A stretch of 64,000 nt of DNA, from NCBI RefSeq assembly GCF_023498005.1, contig NZ_CP097289.1, positions 3,906,001 to 3,970,000 of the forward strand, in the 5' to 3' direction. This DNA is from Streptomyces durmitorensis. Its GTDB lineage: Bacteria > Actinomycetota > Actinomycetes > Streptomycetales > Streptomycetaceae. Made by a program: the position numbers and the translations under genes. Under the pieces are notes generated by a model that worked only from the letters and a program-made list of their open reading frames with translations, searched no databases and had not been told where the DNA came from. The first letter of the stretch is position 1. The number at the start of each line of letters is the position of its first letter. Positions 15,043-23,004 of the stretch are shown one piece after another.

Positions 15043-17838
15043 GTGGGGTATTTGAGCCCGCGTAAACCGCGCGATACAGCGCGAACCACGCACGCGTACA
15101 GACCGCTGAGTCTCAAGCGCAGGGCGTGGCTGACGATCGGAGCCGTCGTGCTGGGGGGCGCGGGGGCCGTCACGTACGCGATGGCGGATCCCTCGACCGG
15201 GGACTCGACGGACGAGGTCTCCCGCGGCAAGCGCCCGGTGAGTGTGCACGACATCGCGCTCAGGGCCGACGGCGCCAAGGAGAGGGAGCTGCCGCGCACG
15301 TCGACGAAGCAGTTCTCGCTGCTCGGCGTCTCATGGACCGGCGTGACGAAGGAACTTGAGGGCACGGCCCAGGTCCGCACCCGCTCCATCGAGAGCGCCA
15401 AGTGGACCGGGTGGCAGAGCCTGGACCTGGAGCTGCACCTGCCCGAGAAGGCCGAGGCGGGCATGCGCGCGGCCTCCGAGCCGCTGTGGGTCGGCCCTTC
15501 GGACGGCGTCGAGGTCCGCGTGGTGGCGGCGGACGGCACCTCAAGTGAGGCGCTCCCCAAGGGACTTGAGGTCAACCTCGTGGACCCGGGTGTGACGTCC
15601 AAGGAGGCGGACAACCCGGCGCTGGACGGTTCCGCGATGGCGCCGGCGGCGTTCGCGGCCCCCGCGGCCGACGAGACGACGGTGCCACCGGACCCGGGTT
15701 CGGGCGGCGGTTCCGGGGAGCCCGCGCCGTCGGACCCCCCGACTGACCCCCCGACGGAGGCACCGACAGAGGCACCCTCCTCGCCCACCCCCACGGATCC
15801 GGGCACCGAGCCGCCCACGTCCCCCGCCCCCACGGGCTCCCCCACCGCCTCCCCTGACCCGGAGCCCACGGTTCCGCCCGCTCCGCCGTCCACCGTCAGC
15901 AAGCCGCCCATCCTCAGCAGGGCGGCGTGGGGCGCGGACGAGTCCCAGGTCGAGGACCCGCCGGAGTACATAGACAAGGTCAAGGCGGTCTTCGTCCACC
16001 ACACGGTCGGCACGAACGACTACAGCTGCGCCCAGTCGGCGTCCCTGGTCCGCGGTGTCATGACGTACCACGTGAAGACCGAGGGCTGGAACGACCTCGG
16101 CTACAACTTCCTCGTGGACAAGTGCGGCCAGGTCTTCGAGGGCCGCGGCGGCGGCACCGATCTGCCGGTGCGCGGCGCGCACACGTACGGCTTCAACGGC
16201 GAGTCCGCGGGCATCGCGGTGCTCGGCGACTTCGAGGGCGACCCGGCCACGGGCAAACCGGCGGGCAAGCCGACCCGCGCGACCCTGGAGTCGGTGTCGC
16301 GCGTCGCGGCCTGGAAGCTGGGCCAGTACGGCGGCGACCCGCTGGGCAAGGCCACGCTGACGGCGGCCGACGACACGGGCGTGTGGAAGAAGGGCGACAC
16401 CCCGTCGCTCAACACGATCTCGGGCCACCGGGACGGCTTCGCGACGGCATGCCCCGGCAAGACCCTCTACGCGAAGCTCGGCGAGATCCGCCGCTACGCG
16501 GCGAGCCCGGCCCGCAACTCCGCGATCCCCACGTCGGACTCCAACCGGGACGGCATCACGGACCTGGTGGCGGGCACGCCCAAGGCATCGGGCGGCGTGG
16601 GCAGCCTGACGGTCGTGCCGGGCGGCCTCGACGGCCCGGTGAGCGGGCTGAAGAAGACCCTCACCCAGTCGAGCCCCGGAGTCCCCGGCGCCTCGGAGGC
16701 GGGCGACAACTGGGCGGCGGCCACGGCCTGGGGTGACATCAACGGCGACGGATACGCGGACCTGGCGATCGGCGCCCCCGGCGAGGACGACACCACGAAC
16801 AAGGACCGCGGCGCGGTCACGATGCTCTACGGCCCGGACTTCACCACCGGCACGGACATGCAGCTGGCGGACGACTTCCACTACCCGGGTGCCAAGTTCG
16901 GCTCCGCGGTGGCGGTCGGCGACTTCAACGCGGACGGCAAGGCGGACGTCTTCGCGGCGTCCACCGGCACCGGCGGCACCTGGGCGGCACGCTTCAAGGC
17001 GGGCAGCGAGGTGGGCGGCACCCTGACGTCGGGCGACACGGCCATCTCGTACGCGGATGCCGCGTCCGGCGACTTCAACCGTGACGGCTACGCGGACGTG
17101 GCGCTGAACTACCGCGACCAGTCGGGGATCGGCCGCGTGCAGTGGTTCAAGGGCACGAGGTCGGGCCTGAGCAGGGTCGGTTCGCTGACGGTGAAGGGCG
17201 GCAGGTCACTGGCAGTGGGCGACGTGAACGGCAACGGCTACGACGACCTGGTCATAGGCCAGCCGTACACGGCGGAGTCGGGCGCGTTCGCGGGCGGCCA
17301 GGTGACGGTGATCCCAGGCACGTCGACGGGCTTCACGACCACCGGCATGAAGACGGTCCACCAGGACACGTCCGGAGTCCCGGGCGCCGCCGAGTCGGGC
17401 GACGCGATGGGCTGGTCGGTCTCGGCGGGCGACTACAACCTGGACGGCTACGCGGACGTCCTGGCGGGCGCACCGAACGAGGACATCACGCGGGACGGTT
17501 CGTCGAGGAAGGACGCAGGCACGTCACTCCTCCTGAAGGGCACGTCGTCCGGCCTGACGGGCACGGGCGCGTCGGCGTTCTCGCAGGACACGACGGGGAT
17601 CACCGGCTCCACGGAGGCGGCCGACCGCCTGGGCGCGTCGGTGACCCTGACGGACCTGTCCGGCTACGGCCGCGCGGATCTGGCGATCGGCGTGGACGGC
17701 GAGGACGCGGGCAACGGCACGATCCTGCAGCTGGACAGCGGCAGTTCGGGCGTATCGACGTCGGGTGGCGTCTACTACGGCCGTACGTTGCTGGGCACCC
17801 CGGCGGGCGCACACTTGGGCGAGACCCTGACGCCGTAG
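15043..17838 (+). CDS. Secreted N-acetylmuramoyl-L-alanine amidase (PGRP type) with FG-GAP repeats
   Basis: A 931-aa exported protein. Residues 1-48 include a basic stretch and a hydrophobic signal helix (RRAWLTIGAVVLGGAGAVTY). A beta-rich N-domain reaches residue about 190, a Pro/Thr linker about 205-285, then an Amidase_2/PGRP domain (ILSRAAWGADES, VFVHHTVGTNDYSC, MTYHVKTEGWNDLGYNFLVD, TISGHRDGFATACPGKTLY) with zinc-ligand histidines. Residues about 500-930 carry some seven FG-GAP/VCBS repeats with DxNxDGxxD calcium loops (DSNRDGITD, DINGDGYAD, DFNADGKAD, DFNRDGYAD, DVNGNGYDD, DYNLDGYAD). It cleaves stem peptides from glycan strands; the propeller probably binds wall or matrix. A TTG at 15052, 8 nt after AAGGGG, is an alternative start. 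Confidence 0.9.
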   Translation: MGYLSPRKPRDTARTTHAYRPLSLKRRAWLTIGAVVLGGAGAVTYAMADPSTGDSTDEVSRGKRPVSVHDIALRADGAKERELPRTSTKQFSLLGVSWTGVTKELEGTAQVRTRSIESAKWTGWQSLDLELHLPEKAEAGMRAASEPLWVGPSDGVEVRVVAADGTSSEALPKGLEVNLVDPGVTSKEADNPALDGSAMAPAAFAAPAADETTVPPDPGSGGGSGEPAPSDPPTDPPTEAPTEAPSSPTPTDPGTEPPTSPAPTGSPTASPDPEPTVPPAPPSTVSKPPILSRAAWGADESQVEDPPEYIDKVKAVFVHHTVGTNDYSCAQSASLVRGVMTYHVKTEGWNDLGYNFLVDKCGQVFEGRGGGTDLPVRGAHTYGFNGESAGIAVLGDFEGDPATGKPAGKPTRATLESVSRVAAWKLGQYGGDPLGKATLTAADDTGVWKKGDTPSLNTISGHRDGFATACPGKTLYAKLGEIRRYAASPARNSAIPTSDSNRDGITDLVAGTPKASGGVGSLTVVPGGLDGPVSGLKKTLTQSSPGVPGASEAGDNWAAATAWGDINGDGYADLAIGAPGEDDTTNKDRGAVTMLYGPDFTTGTDMQLADDFHYPGAKFGSAVAVGDFNADGKADVFAASTGTGGTWAARFKAGSEVGGTLTSGDTAISYADAASGDFNRDGYADVALNYRDQSGIGRVQWFKGTRSGLSRVGSLTVKGGRSLAVGDVNGNGYDDLVIGQPYTAESGAFAGGQVTVIPGTSTGFTTTGMKTVHQDTSGVPGAAESGDAMGWSVSAGDYNLDGYADVLAGAPNEDITRDGSSRKDAGTSLLLKGTSSGLTGTGASAFSQDTTGITGSTEAADRLGASVTLTDLSGYGRADLAIGVDGEDAGNGTILQLDSGSSGVSTSGGVYYGRTLLGTPAGAHLGETLTP

Positions 17839-17862
17839 ACGTATCCGCAGGAAGTAACCCAT

Positions 17863-17903
17863 GCGCCGTGCTGCTCCCCGAAGCTGAGGGAGCGGCACGG
17901 CGC
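17863..17903 (+). terminator. Strong hairpin terminator after amidase gene
   Basis: GCGCCGTGCTGCTCCC (17863-17878) pairs with GGGAGCGGCACGGCGC (17888-17903), 16 bp with one G-U and a 9-nt loop, 24 nt past the stop. Confidence 0.85.
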
Positions 17904-17917
17904 TCGGCGTCCCGGAG

Positions 17918-18119
17918 GACAGGACGACGCCCGCACGAGAAGACGAAGCTCCAGCAGAACCCGTCCTCGACGTACGAGATGAAGGCGAGGTTCACGACGG
18001 AGCGCCGCATGCTCTTCGCCGGTGACCGCCTGTACATCGGCGGTGAGCACGTCACGCAGCCGTCCACCGTCTTCGAGAAGAAGCAGCCGCTCGCGGCGGT
18101 TCTCGGGGGGAAGCAGGCG
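17918..18119 (+). other. Open, codon-biased frame without a proper start or stop (possible gene remnant)
   Basis: Between the terminator and the reverse gene at 18124 one forward frame stays open with nearly all G/C third positions. It includes the plausible-looking peptide MKARFTTERRMLFAGDRLYI (ATG 17981) followed by GGEHVTQPSTVFEKKQPLAA. GGAGGACAGG at 17913 could be a ribosome binding site, but no start codon follows in frame, and the frame runs on into the antisense of the next gene. The mirror frame on the other strand has equal G/C bias, so coding is not proven. It may be the relic of a small gene. Confidence 0.3.
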
Positions 18120-18123
18120 GCGG

Positions 18124-18711
18124 CTACACCCTGCTGCCGCGCTCCCGCCGCGAGACGACGGCCCGCAGCACGCGCCGCCCCTCGATCGACACCTCCAGCG
18201 CCTGCCGCAGCGCCCCGGCGCCCGCCCCCTGGTTCGCCAGCAGCTCCAGGATCCGCACCTGTCGCCGCAACTCGGCAGCGACCAGCGGCGACATCCCGTC
18301 CGTACGGCCCTCACGCCTCGCGCTCAGGGACGACGGGCGGGCGCCTCCGTCCGGCGCGGTGTCCAGCAGACGGTGGATCTGCAGCGCGGCGACGGAGCAG
18401 GCGTCGGCCCACTCCCGCAGCTCGGCGGCGGACCGCGCGGAGGGGACGGCGCCGAGCATGCGGTAGGCGAGGGTGATGGCCTCGTCGGCGGACGAGTCCT
18501 CGAGGACGTCCGCGCCACCCAGCTTCACCCGCACCTCCGCCAGCGCCATGTCCCAGGCGCCGCCCTCCGCGAGGCTCCCCCACAGCGGGCGCAGCACCTC
18601 GTCACCGCCGCCGAGAAGCGGCACACACCGGTCGAGGCAGGCGAGCCCGCTCGCCGCCAGACCCCTCTCGTCGGCCTCGGCAATCAGCTCGACCAGACTC
18701 GGGCCGCCCAT
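18124..18711 (-). CDS. Conserved hypothetical protein, all-helical
   Basis: A 195-aa soluble protein from ATG 18711 (MGGPSLVELIAEADERGLAA). It looks entirely helical, with SGLACLDRCVPLLGGGDE, ITLAYRMLGAVPSARSAAEL and a C-terminal arginine-rich helix (LRRQVRILELLANQGAGAGA). No signal peptide, membrane helix or catalytic motif is visible. I do not recognise the family by function. It lies just downstream of another hypothetical gene on the same strand (61 nt), and both may be one transcription unit. Confidence 0.7.
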   Translation of the reverse strand: MGGPSLVELIAEADERGLAASGLACLDRCVPLLGGGDEVLRPLWGSLAEGGAWDMALAEVRVKLGGADVLEDSSADEAITLAYRMLGAVPSARSAAELREWADACSVAALQIHRLLDTAPDGGARPSSLSARREGRTDGMSPLVAAELRRQVRILELLANQGAGAGALRQALEVSIEGRRVLRAVVSRRERGSRV

Positions 18712-18772
18712 GTCGTACGCCTCCCGTTGCGGACACTGCACGTCCCCTACTGCGTGCGGGCCCCCAGGAACG

Positions 18773-19279
18773 TCACTGCGGCACCACGCCGAGCCGGTCC
18801 AGGAAGCGGAAGAACAGCTCCTCCGCCGAAGGCTCGGCGGCGGCGTTCAGCACGTCGAGCAGGGGCGCCGCCCCCACCGTCCTGCCCGACTCCGCCGCCC
18901 AGGTCACCGCGCGGGTCGCCGCGTCACGCGGCTCCAGGAAGTAGTCGTCCAGGCTCAGACCGTCGTCGCCGAGGTACCCGGCCATCGCCTCGCGGGCCAG
19001 GCACGTCGTCCATACGCCGCTCTCCGGGGCCGCCGCCTCGACGACCACGCAGTCGCTGTCCATGACGTAGCCGAAGAGCGCGGGCGAACCCGTCTCCAGG
19101 GCCAGGGTGTTCATGTTGCCGACGTCGCGCGTGCCGTCACCGCCCGGCACCTCCCACACCTGCCAGCCGTCGTCCCGCTGCACGAGGAGGCTGAGCTCGT
19201 CCCGCACTCCCGCCACCGCCGCGAGCTCCACGAGCGGCCGCTCGCTCCTGCCCACGACGTAATAACCCCAGTAGCCCAT
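18773..19279 (-). CDS. Conserved hypothetical protein
   Basis: A 168-aa soluble protein beginning MGYWGYYVVGRSERPLVELA. The N-terminal two thirds (WQVWEVPGGDGTRDVG, ALFGYVMDSDCVVVEAAAPE) alternates beta strands and turns; the C-terminal third is helical (AEELFFRFLDRLGVVPQ). I know similar proteins from many Streptomyces genomes but none with an assigned role. It is followed on the same strand by the 18124 gene. No promoter elements stand out in the 160-nt gap towards the DUF4328 gene. Confidence 0.7.
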   Translation of the reverse strand: MGYWGYYVVGRSERPLVELAAVAGVRDELSLLVQRDDGWQVWEVPGGDGTRDVGNMNTLALETGSPALFGYVMDSDCVVVEAAAPESGVWTTCLAREAMAGYLGDDGLSLDDYFLEPRDAATRAVTWAAESGRTVGAAPLLDVLNAAAEPSAEELFFRFLDRLGVVPQ

Positions 19280-19442
19280 GCCTGCGTCTCTCCCCGTGTA
19301 CTCGACTCACGCTGCTCAACTGCTCTTGGCGGCTGCGATCGGCTTTGGGCGAATACACCACAGACGTAAGCAAGTTCGCCACCAAAAAGCAGAAAACGGA
19401 TCTCACGGACCTCTCAAGGACCAAGGACCGCTCAAGGACCGC

Positions 19443-20279
19443 TCACGAAACGTGCCCGACCGTCAGCGGGTCCGCCTTCGCCTTCGCGTCCTGCATCCGC
19501 GTCAGACGGCGCACGAAGAGGATCGCCATCACGGCGGCCGCGAGGTCCAGGACGTCCGCGAGCATCAGCCCGGAGACCGCCGCGTCGACCTCGTCGGGCT
19601 CCTCCGCGGCCCAGTACCCCGAGGACGCCCACCGCCCGACGAGCAGGCTCGCCACCCACAGCGTCCACCAGCCGTTGATCAGCGGGTGCGTGGCGCGCGC
19701 CGAGGAGTCGCCGAGGGTCATCGTCCGGTCGAGGGCCACGGAGCGGTCGCCGCTCGCGTCCCAGATGTCCAGCGCGATCCGCCGCGGGAACCACAGGTTC
19801 ACGACCGGCACGAACCAGCTGCCCACCGTCCAGCCGCGGGTCTTGCTGTGGATGTACGGCTCGAACACCTCGGCGTTCACGCGGACCCGGTGGAACCAGC
19901 AGAGGAAGACGACGCAGGTGGCCACGAGCGCGGCCGTCTGCAGATAGCCGGAGACGGAGTACAGCGTGTCGGCCCGTTCGGCCTCCCGCACCAGATCCGT
20001 CCCGTAGCCCACCGTGTAGCCCGAGCCGAGCAGATCGTCCATCACGTCCTGGACGACCGTGCCCGCCCACAGCGAGTACAGGTCGGCGGCGATGACGGCG
20101 CCGAGCAGCGCGATGGTCGCCCGGGCGAGTCCGACCGGCGAACGCAGGTGAGCGGGATGCCCGTTGAACGAGTACCCGGGGCGAGGCGCCGGCTGCGACT
20201 GCGCGGCCGCGATGACGCAGACGCCGCAGAGGCCGTCCGACGTCGTCGCCGTATTGAACTGACATTCCGTGCACAGCAT
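19443..20279 (-). CDS. DUF4328 membrane protein with N-terminal zinc-ribbon-like motif
   Basis: A 278-aa protein starting at ATG 20279. Residues 3-21 hold two CxxC pairs (CTEC and CGVC), a likely zinc knuckle in the cytosol. Four or more hydrophobic segments follow (ATIALLGAVIAADLYSLWAG, AALVATCVVFLCWFHRVRVN, LWVASLLVGRWASSGYW, LADVLDLAAAVMAILFVRRL), with the DUF4328 hallmarks WFHRVRVNAEVF, KTRGWTVGSWFVPVVNLWFP and PRRIALDIWDAS. The function of DUF4328 is not known. It seems to be a single gene; the hexosaminidase gene upstream is separated by 140 nt with an octanucleotide repeat. Confidence 0.82.
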   Translation of the reverse strand: MLCTECQFNTATTSDGLCGVCVIAAAQSQPAPRPGYSFNGHPAHLRSPVGLARATIALLGAVIAADLYSLWAGTVVQDVMDDLLGSGYTVGYGTDLVREAERADTLYSVSGYLQTAALVATCVVFLCWFHRVRVNAEVFEPYIHSKTRGWTVGSWFVPVVNLWFPRRIALDIWDASGDRSVALDRTMTLGDSSARATHPLINGWWTLWVASLLVGRWASSGYWAAEEPDEVDAAVSGLMLADVLDLAAAVMAILFVRRLTRMQDAKAKADPLTVGHVS

Positions 20280-20329
20280 GGCTGAGCGACCCCCCACGGG
20301 TTCAGACAGGACGACGGATCCGTCCAGGA

Positions 20330-20369
20330 CTCCAGAGCTCCAGGTCTCCAGAACTCCGGGACTCCGGGA
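20330..20369. repeat. Five tandem octanucleotides
   Basis: CTCCAGAG, CTCCAGGT, CTCCAGAA, CTCCGGGA and CTCCGGGA follow one another without gaps between the hexosaminidase stop and the DUF4328 gene start. An imperfect GC-rich inverted repeat (about 20375-20413) between this tract and the hexosaminidase stop may act as terminator. Confidence 0.7.
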
Positions 20370-20419
20370 CAGAAGAGGCCGCCGACGTCCCTCCCCAGGG
20401 CGCCGACGGCCTCCGGAAC

Positions 20420-22018
20420 CTACCCCACCCGGTCGGCCAACTTCACGAATTCTCCCCAGGACAGGCCCGGTTCGCGCTCGTCCCACAGCTTCTGGACCGT
20501 CGCCCGCAGCGGCATCCGGACCCCCTTCGCCACCTGTGCCTGCGTCTGCGAGTCGGCCAGATCGCACCAGACGGCGAAGGAGCCGCCGAGGATCTGGTCG
20601 TCGTACTCCGCGCTCACCGGCTTCGTCCCGCGGATCACCAGCGGGGTCCACTCCTCGTAGATCCGCTGCCCGGTGGGATAGCGGAAGGTGTTGGGCTGGC
20701 CGAGGACGTAGTAGAGGTACTCGTCGTTGTAGTTGATGACCTTCCGGCCCGCCTTCAGGTACTCGACCGGCTCCCTCGCCCCGATCTCCTTGCCGGTCCA
20801 GTACGCGACGTCGAGATCGTCGTCGGCCTGCACGACCCCGCCGCGGAAGAACCCGTCGTTCCAGGCCCTGAGCCCGCGCTCGTAGGGACGCATGGTCTCG
20901 GCCCGGTCGTTGAGCCAGCCGGTCGCGAGGTCCTGGACGCGGGCGTCGGACCCGTACTTCTCGCGGGCGGCGGAGGCCAGCTGCGGATAGCTGGCCTCCG
21001 GGTTCTCGACCGTCAGGGCGCGGTACTCGTCGGCGCCCAGATGCCAGTAGCGCCCGGGGAACAGGTCCGCGTACTCCTCGAGCAGATCGTCGACGATCTC
21101 CGCGGCCTGCGGCTTGGAGATGTCGACCGCGCCGCGCGCGGGGATGCCACGGGTGTCGCGGAGCTGGAGCGAGGGGTGCGCGGCGATGACCGCGCCGAGG
21201 TGGCCCGGCGAGTCGATCTCGGGCACGACGGTGATGTGGCGGCTGGCCGCGAGCTTGAGGATGCGGCGGACCTGCGCCTTGCTGAGGTGGTCGCGCGAGA
21301 CGATCTCGGGGTGCGAGTCCGACTCGATGCGGAAGGCCTGGTCGTCGGAGAAGTGCAGGCCGAGCTGGTTGTACTTGAGGTCGCCGAGCTCCCGGATCCG
21401 GTCCTCGATCCACGCCGCGTCGAAGTGCTTGCGCGCGATGTCGATCATGAAGCCGCGCTGGGGCTTGGCGGGCCGGTCGCGCACGACGCCTTCGGGCGCG
21501 GTCCCTTCGCCGCGCACCTCCTGCTTCAGGGTGCGGGTCCCGTAGAACACGCCCACTTCCTCGGGGGCGGTGATCTTCACCCGCTGCCCCTTCACGGAGA
21601 GGGTGTACGACTCGTCCCTGCCGTCGGAGGTGTCGGCCTTGTCCGGGGTGAGCGCGAGCTCCACGTCGCCCTTGCGGGGGTCGGCGTCACCGGCGTACTT
21701 GAGCTTCAGCTCCCCGGCGAGCAGCTTCCCCTCGTCGGCGAGGTCGCCGTCACCGACGACCACGCGCCCGCCGTCCTGCGGCTTCCATCCCGGCCCGCGC
21801 GCCGCGGTGTGCTCGCGTACGGCGGGGATGGTGGAGGGGGCCTTGGAGAGGGGGTAGGACTTCGTGGGCGAGGGGGTCGGGGAGACGGCGGACTTGCTGT
21901 CGGAGGGCGGATTCGCGGGCGCGCCACCGTCCCCGCCGTCGGGCCAGACGGCAACGGTCAGCGCAACGGCTCCGGCGGCCACCGCGCCGGCGGCGATGGC
22001 GAGGGGGCGGGAGATCAC
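20420..22018 (-). CDS. Family 20 beta-N-acetylhexosaminidase, secreted
   Basis: A 532-aa exported enzyme from GTG 22018. An N-terminal hydrophobic helix (PLAIAAGAVAAGAVALTVAV) and Ser/Pro linker precede the GH20b domain, and the catalytic TIM barrel starts near residue 185 (KPQRGFMIDIARKHFDAAWI). Markers are YNQLGLHFSDDQAFRIESDS, ITVVPEIDSPGHLGAVIAAH and the acid/base motif WHLGADEYRAL; the catalytic D-E pair is kept although the usual HxGGDE reads HLGADE. It removes terminal GlcNAc from chitin or peptidoglycan fragments. There is no clear DasR operator upstream. The 285-nt gap to the next gene holds a hairpin and a GGGTGAACGGG element. Confidence 0.9.
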   Translation of the reverse strand: MISRPLAIAAGAVAAGAVALTVAVWPDGGDGGAPANPPSDSKSAVSPTPSPTKSYPLSKAPSTIPAVREHTAARGPGWKPQDGGRVVVGDGDLADEGKLLAGELKLKYAGDADPRKGDVELALTPDKADTSDGRDESYTLSVKGQRVKITAPEEVGVFYGTRTLKQEVRGEGTAPEGVVRDRPAKPQRGFMIDIARKHFDAAWIEDRIRELGDLKYNQLGLHFSDDQAFRIESDSHPEIVSRDHLSKAQVRRILKLAASRHITVVPEIDSPGHLGAVIAAHPSLQLRDTRGIPARGAVDISKPQAAEIVDDLLEEYADLFPGRYWHLGADEYRALTVENPEASYPQLASAAREKYGSDARVQDLATGWLNDRAETMRPYERGLRAWNDGFFRGGVVQADDDLDVAYWTGKEIGAREPVEYLKAGRKVINYNDEYLYYVLGQPNTFRYPTGQRIYEEWTPLVIRGTKPVSAEYDDQILGGSFAVWCDLADSQTQAQVAKGVRMPLRATVQKLWDEREPGLSWGEFVKLADRVG

Positions 22019-22080
22019 TGGTCACCGCTCTTCGTCGGGCAGTGCGCTGCGGGGTGAACGGGTGGGAGGGAGTGAGAGAT

Positions 22081-22097
22081 CCGCCGCGAAGCGGCGG
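22081..22097. other. Small perfect hairpin in the 285-nt divergent gap
   Basis: CCGCCGC-GAA-GCGGCGG forms a 7-bp stem with a GAA loop. It follows a GGGGTGAACGGGTGGGAGGG stretch (22050-22069) that resembles the start of the minisatellite at 43024. The rest of 22019-22303 holds the motif listed at 22226 and no gene. Confidence 0.5.
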
Positions 22098-22225
22098 TCC
22101 AGGGAACGCCCCACCGGACGGCACGGGCGCCACGGACATCAGCAGTGAGAGCCAGCATCCGCACACGGTAAAACGGGGCCCGCGGCCCTACCGTCCACCA
22201 CGCGAAGCGAAACTCTCCCATCCGG

Positions 22226-22251
22226 GTGAAATTCACGCATACGTCAGACAG
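22226..22251. promoter_or_regulatory. Palindrome plus ACGTCAGACAG motif shared with position 37239
   Basis: GTGAAATTCAC (5-1-5 inverted repeat) is followed by GCATACGTCAGACAG. An almost identical arrangement, TGTGATTCACA followed by CACACGTCAGACAG, precedes the SMP-30 gene at 37239-37263; 19 of 21 bases agree from ATTCAC onward. A common regulator is a reasonable guess. Confidence 0.4.
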
Positions 22252-22303
22252 TCCTCACCACGTCTCGCTACCGTTACGACAAATCCCCACGCCTCCCTCA
22301 TCG

Positions 22304-22855
22304 ATGCCCCCTGCCCAGGAGCCCCCGCTGCCCCCGCACAGTTCACCCAGCCCTCCGGCGGAGCCGAACAACACCCCGGAGCAACTGAACACCGCAGAGC
22401 CCGGCGCAGCCGAAGCCGCCCTCCTCACCTGCTGCGGCAGCCACCTCTGGGCCCGCAGGCTCGTCGCCCACCGGCCGTATCCCGACCTGGACGCCCTGCT
22501 CGCGGCGTCCGACGAAGCGGCGTACGACCTCCCGCTCGCGGACCTCGCCGAGGCCCTGGCCTGCGAACCTCTGCGTCCGGTCGCCCCCCGGCAGGGCATG
22601 TACAGCGCCGCCGACACCGCCTTGCGGGCCGCGCACGCCGCGTACGAGAGCCGGTTCGGTCACGTCTTCGTGATCTGCCTGGACGACGTCCCGCCGACCC
22701 AGGCCCTGGACCATCTGCTCGCCGGGATCCGCGCCCGTCTCGCCAACGACCCGGAGGAGGAGCGGGTCCTGGCGGCCGAGGAATTGCGCAAGCTCGCCCG
22801 CGGGCGACTCACCCGGCTCGTGCACGACCTGAATAGCCCGTACGTGCCTGTTTGA
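22304..22855 (+). CDS. OHCU-decarboxylase-like protein lacking the catalytic HPxxG motif
   Basis: A 183-aa protein from ATG 22304 with a Pro-rich leader. It matches the overall pattern of 2-oxo-4-hydroxy-4-carboxy-5-ureidoimidazoline decarboxylase: LLTCCGSHLWARRLVAHRPY, PDLDALLAASDEA, AAYESRFGHVFVICLDD and the C-terminal DPEEERVLAAEELRKLARGR. The active-site segment that normally reads (A)HPRxG is LACEPLRPVAP here, and the downstream S..EQ element is also missing, so the catalytic His and Glu known from urate-pathway enzymes are absent. It is therefore probably not a working uricolytic decarboxylase. It stands 149 nt upstream of sdhC and ends in a 12-bp tandem duplication. Confidence 0.75.
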   Translation: MPPAQEPPLPPHSSPSPPAEPNNTPEQLNTAEPGAAEAALLTCCGSHLWARRLVAHRPYPDLDALLAASDEAAYDLPLADLAEALACEPLRPVAPRQGMYSAADTALRAAHAAYESRFGHVFVICLDDVPPTQALDHLLAGIRARLANDPEEERVLAAEELRKLARGRLTRLVHDLNSPYVPV

Positions 22856-22868
22856 TTGCCTGTTTGAT
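22845..22868. repeat. Perfect 12-bp tandem duplication
   Basis: TGCCTGTTTGAT occurs twice without gap (22845-22856, 22857-22868); the first copy contains the TGA of the OHCU-like gene. Confidence 0.8.
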
Positions 22869-23004
22869 CACACCTGGCTACCCCGCGCGAACGAACCGAC
22901 AACTCGTCGATACGATGACGAGCGGCCGGTGGACCGTACCCGGCCGGGCCCGTCCGACCACCCAAGCCGGCTGGCCCCAATCCCCGCTCCCGGAGGGTTC
23001 TGCC

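Noticed and set aside
22010..22030. DasR operator at the hexosaminidase start
   Set aside because: ACTGGTCACCGCTC matches only the left half of the dre consensus and overlaps the start codon.
22226..22303. GTG 22226 as start of the OHCU-like gene
   Set aside because: No ribosome binding site and the segment holds a palindromic motif shared with another promoter; ATG 22304 lies closer to the conserved domain.
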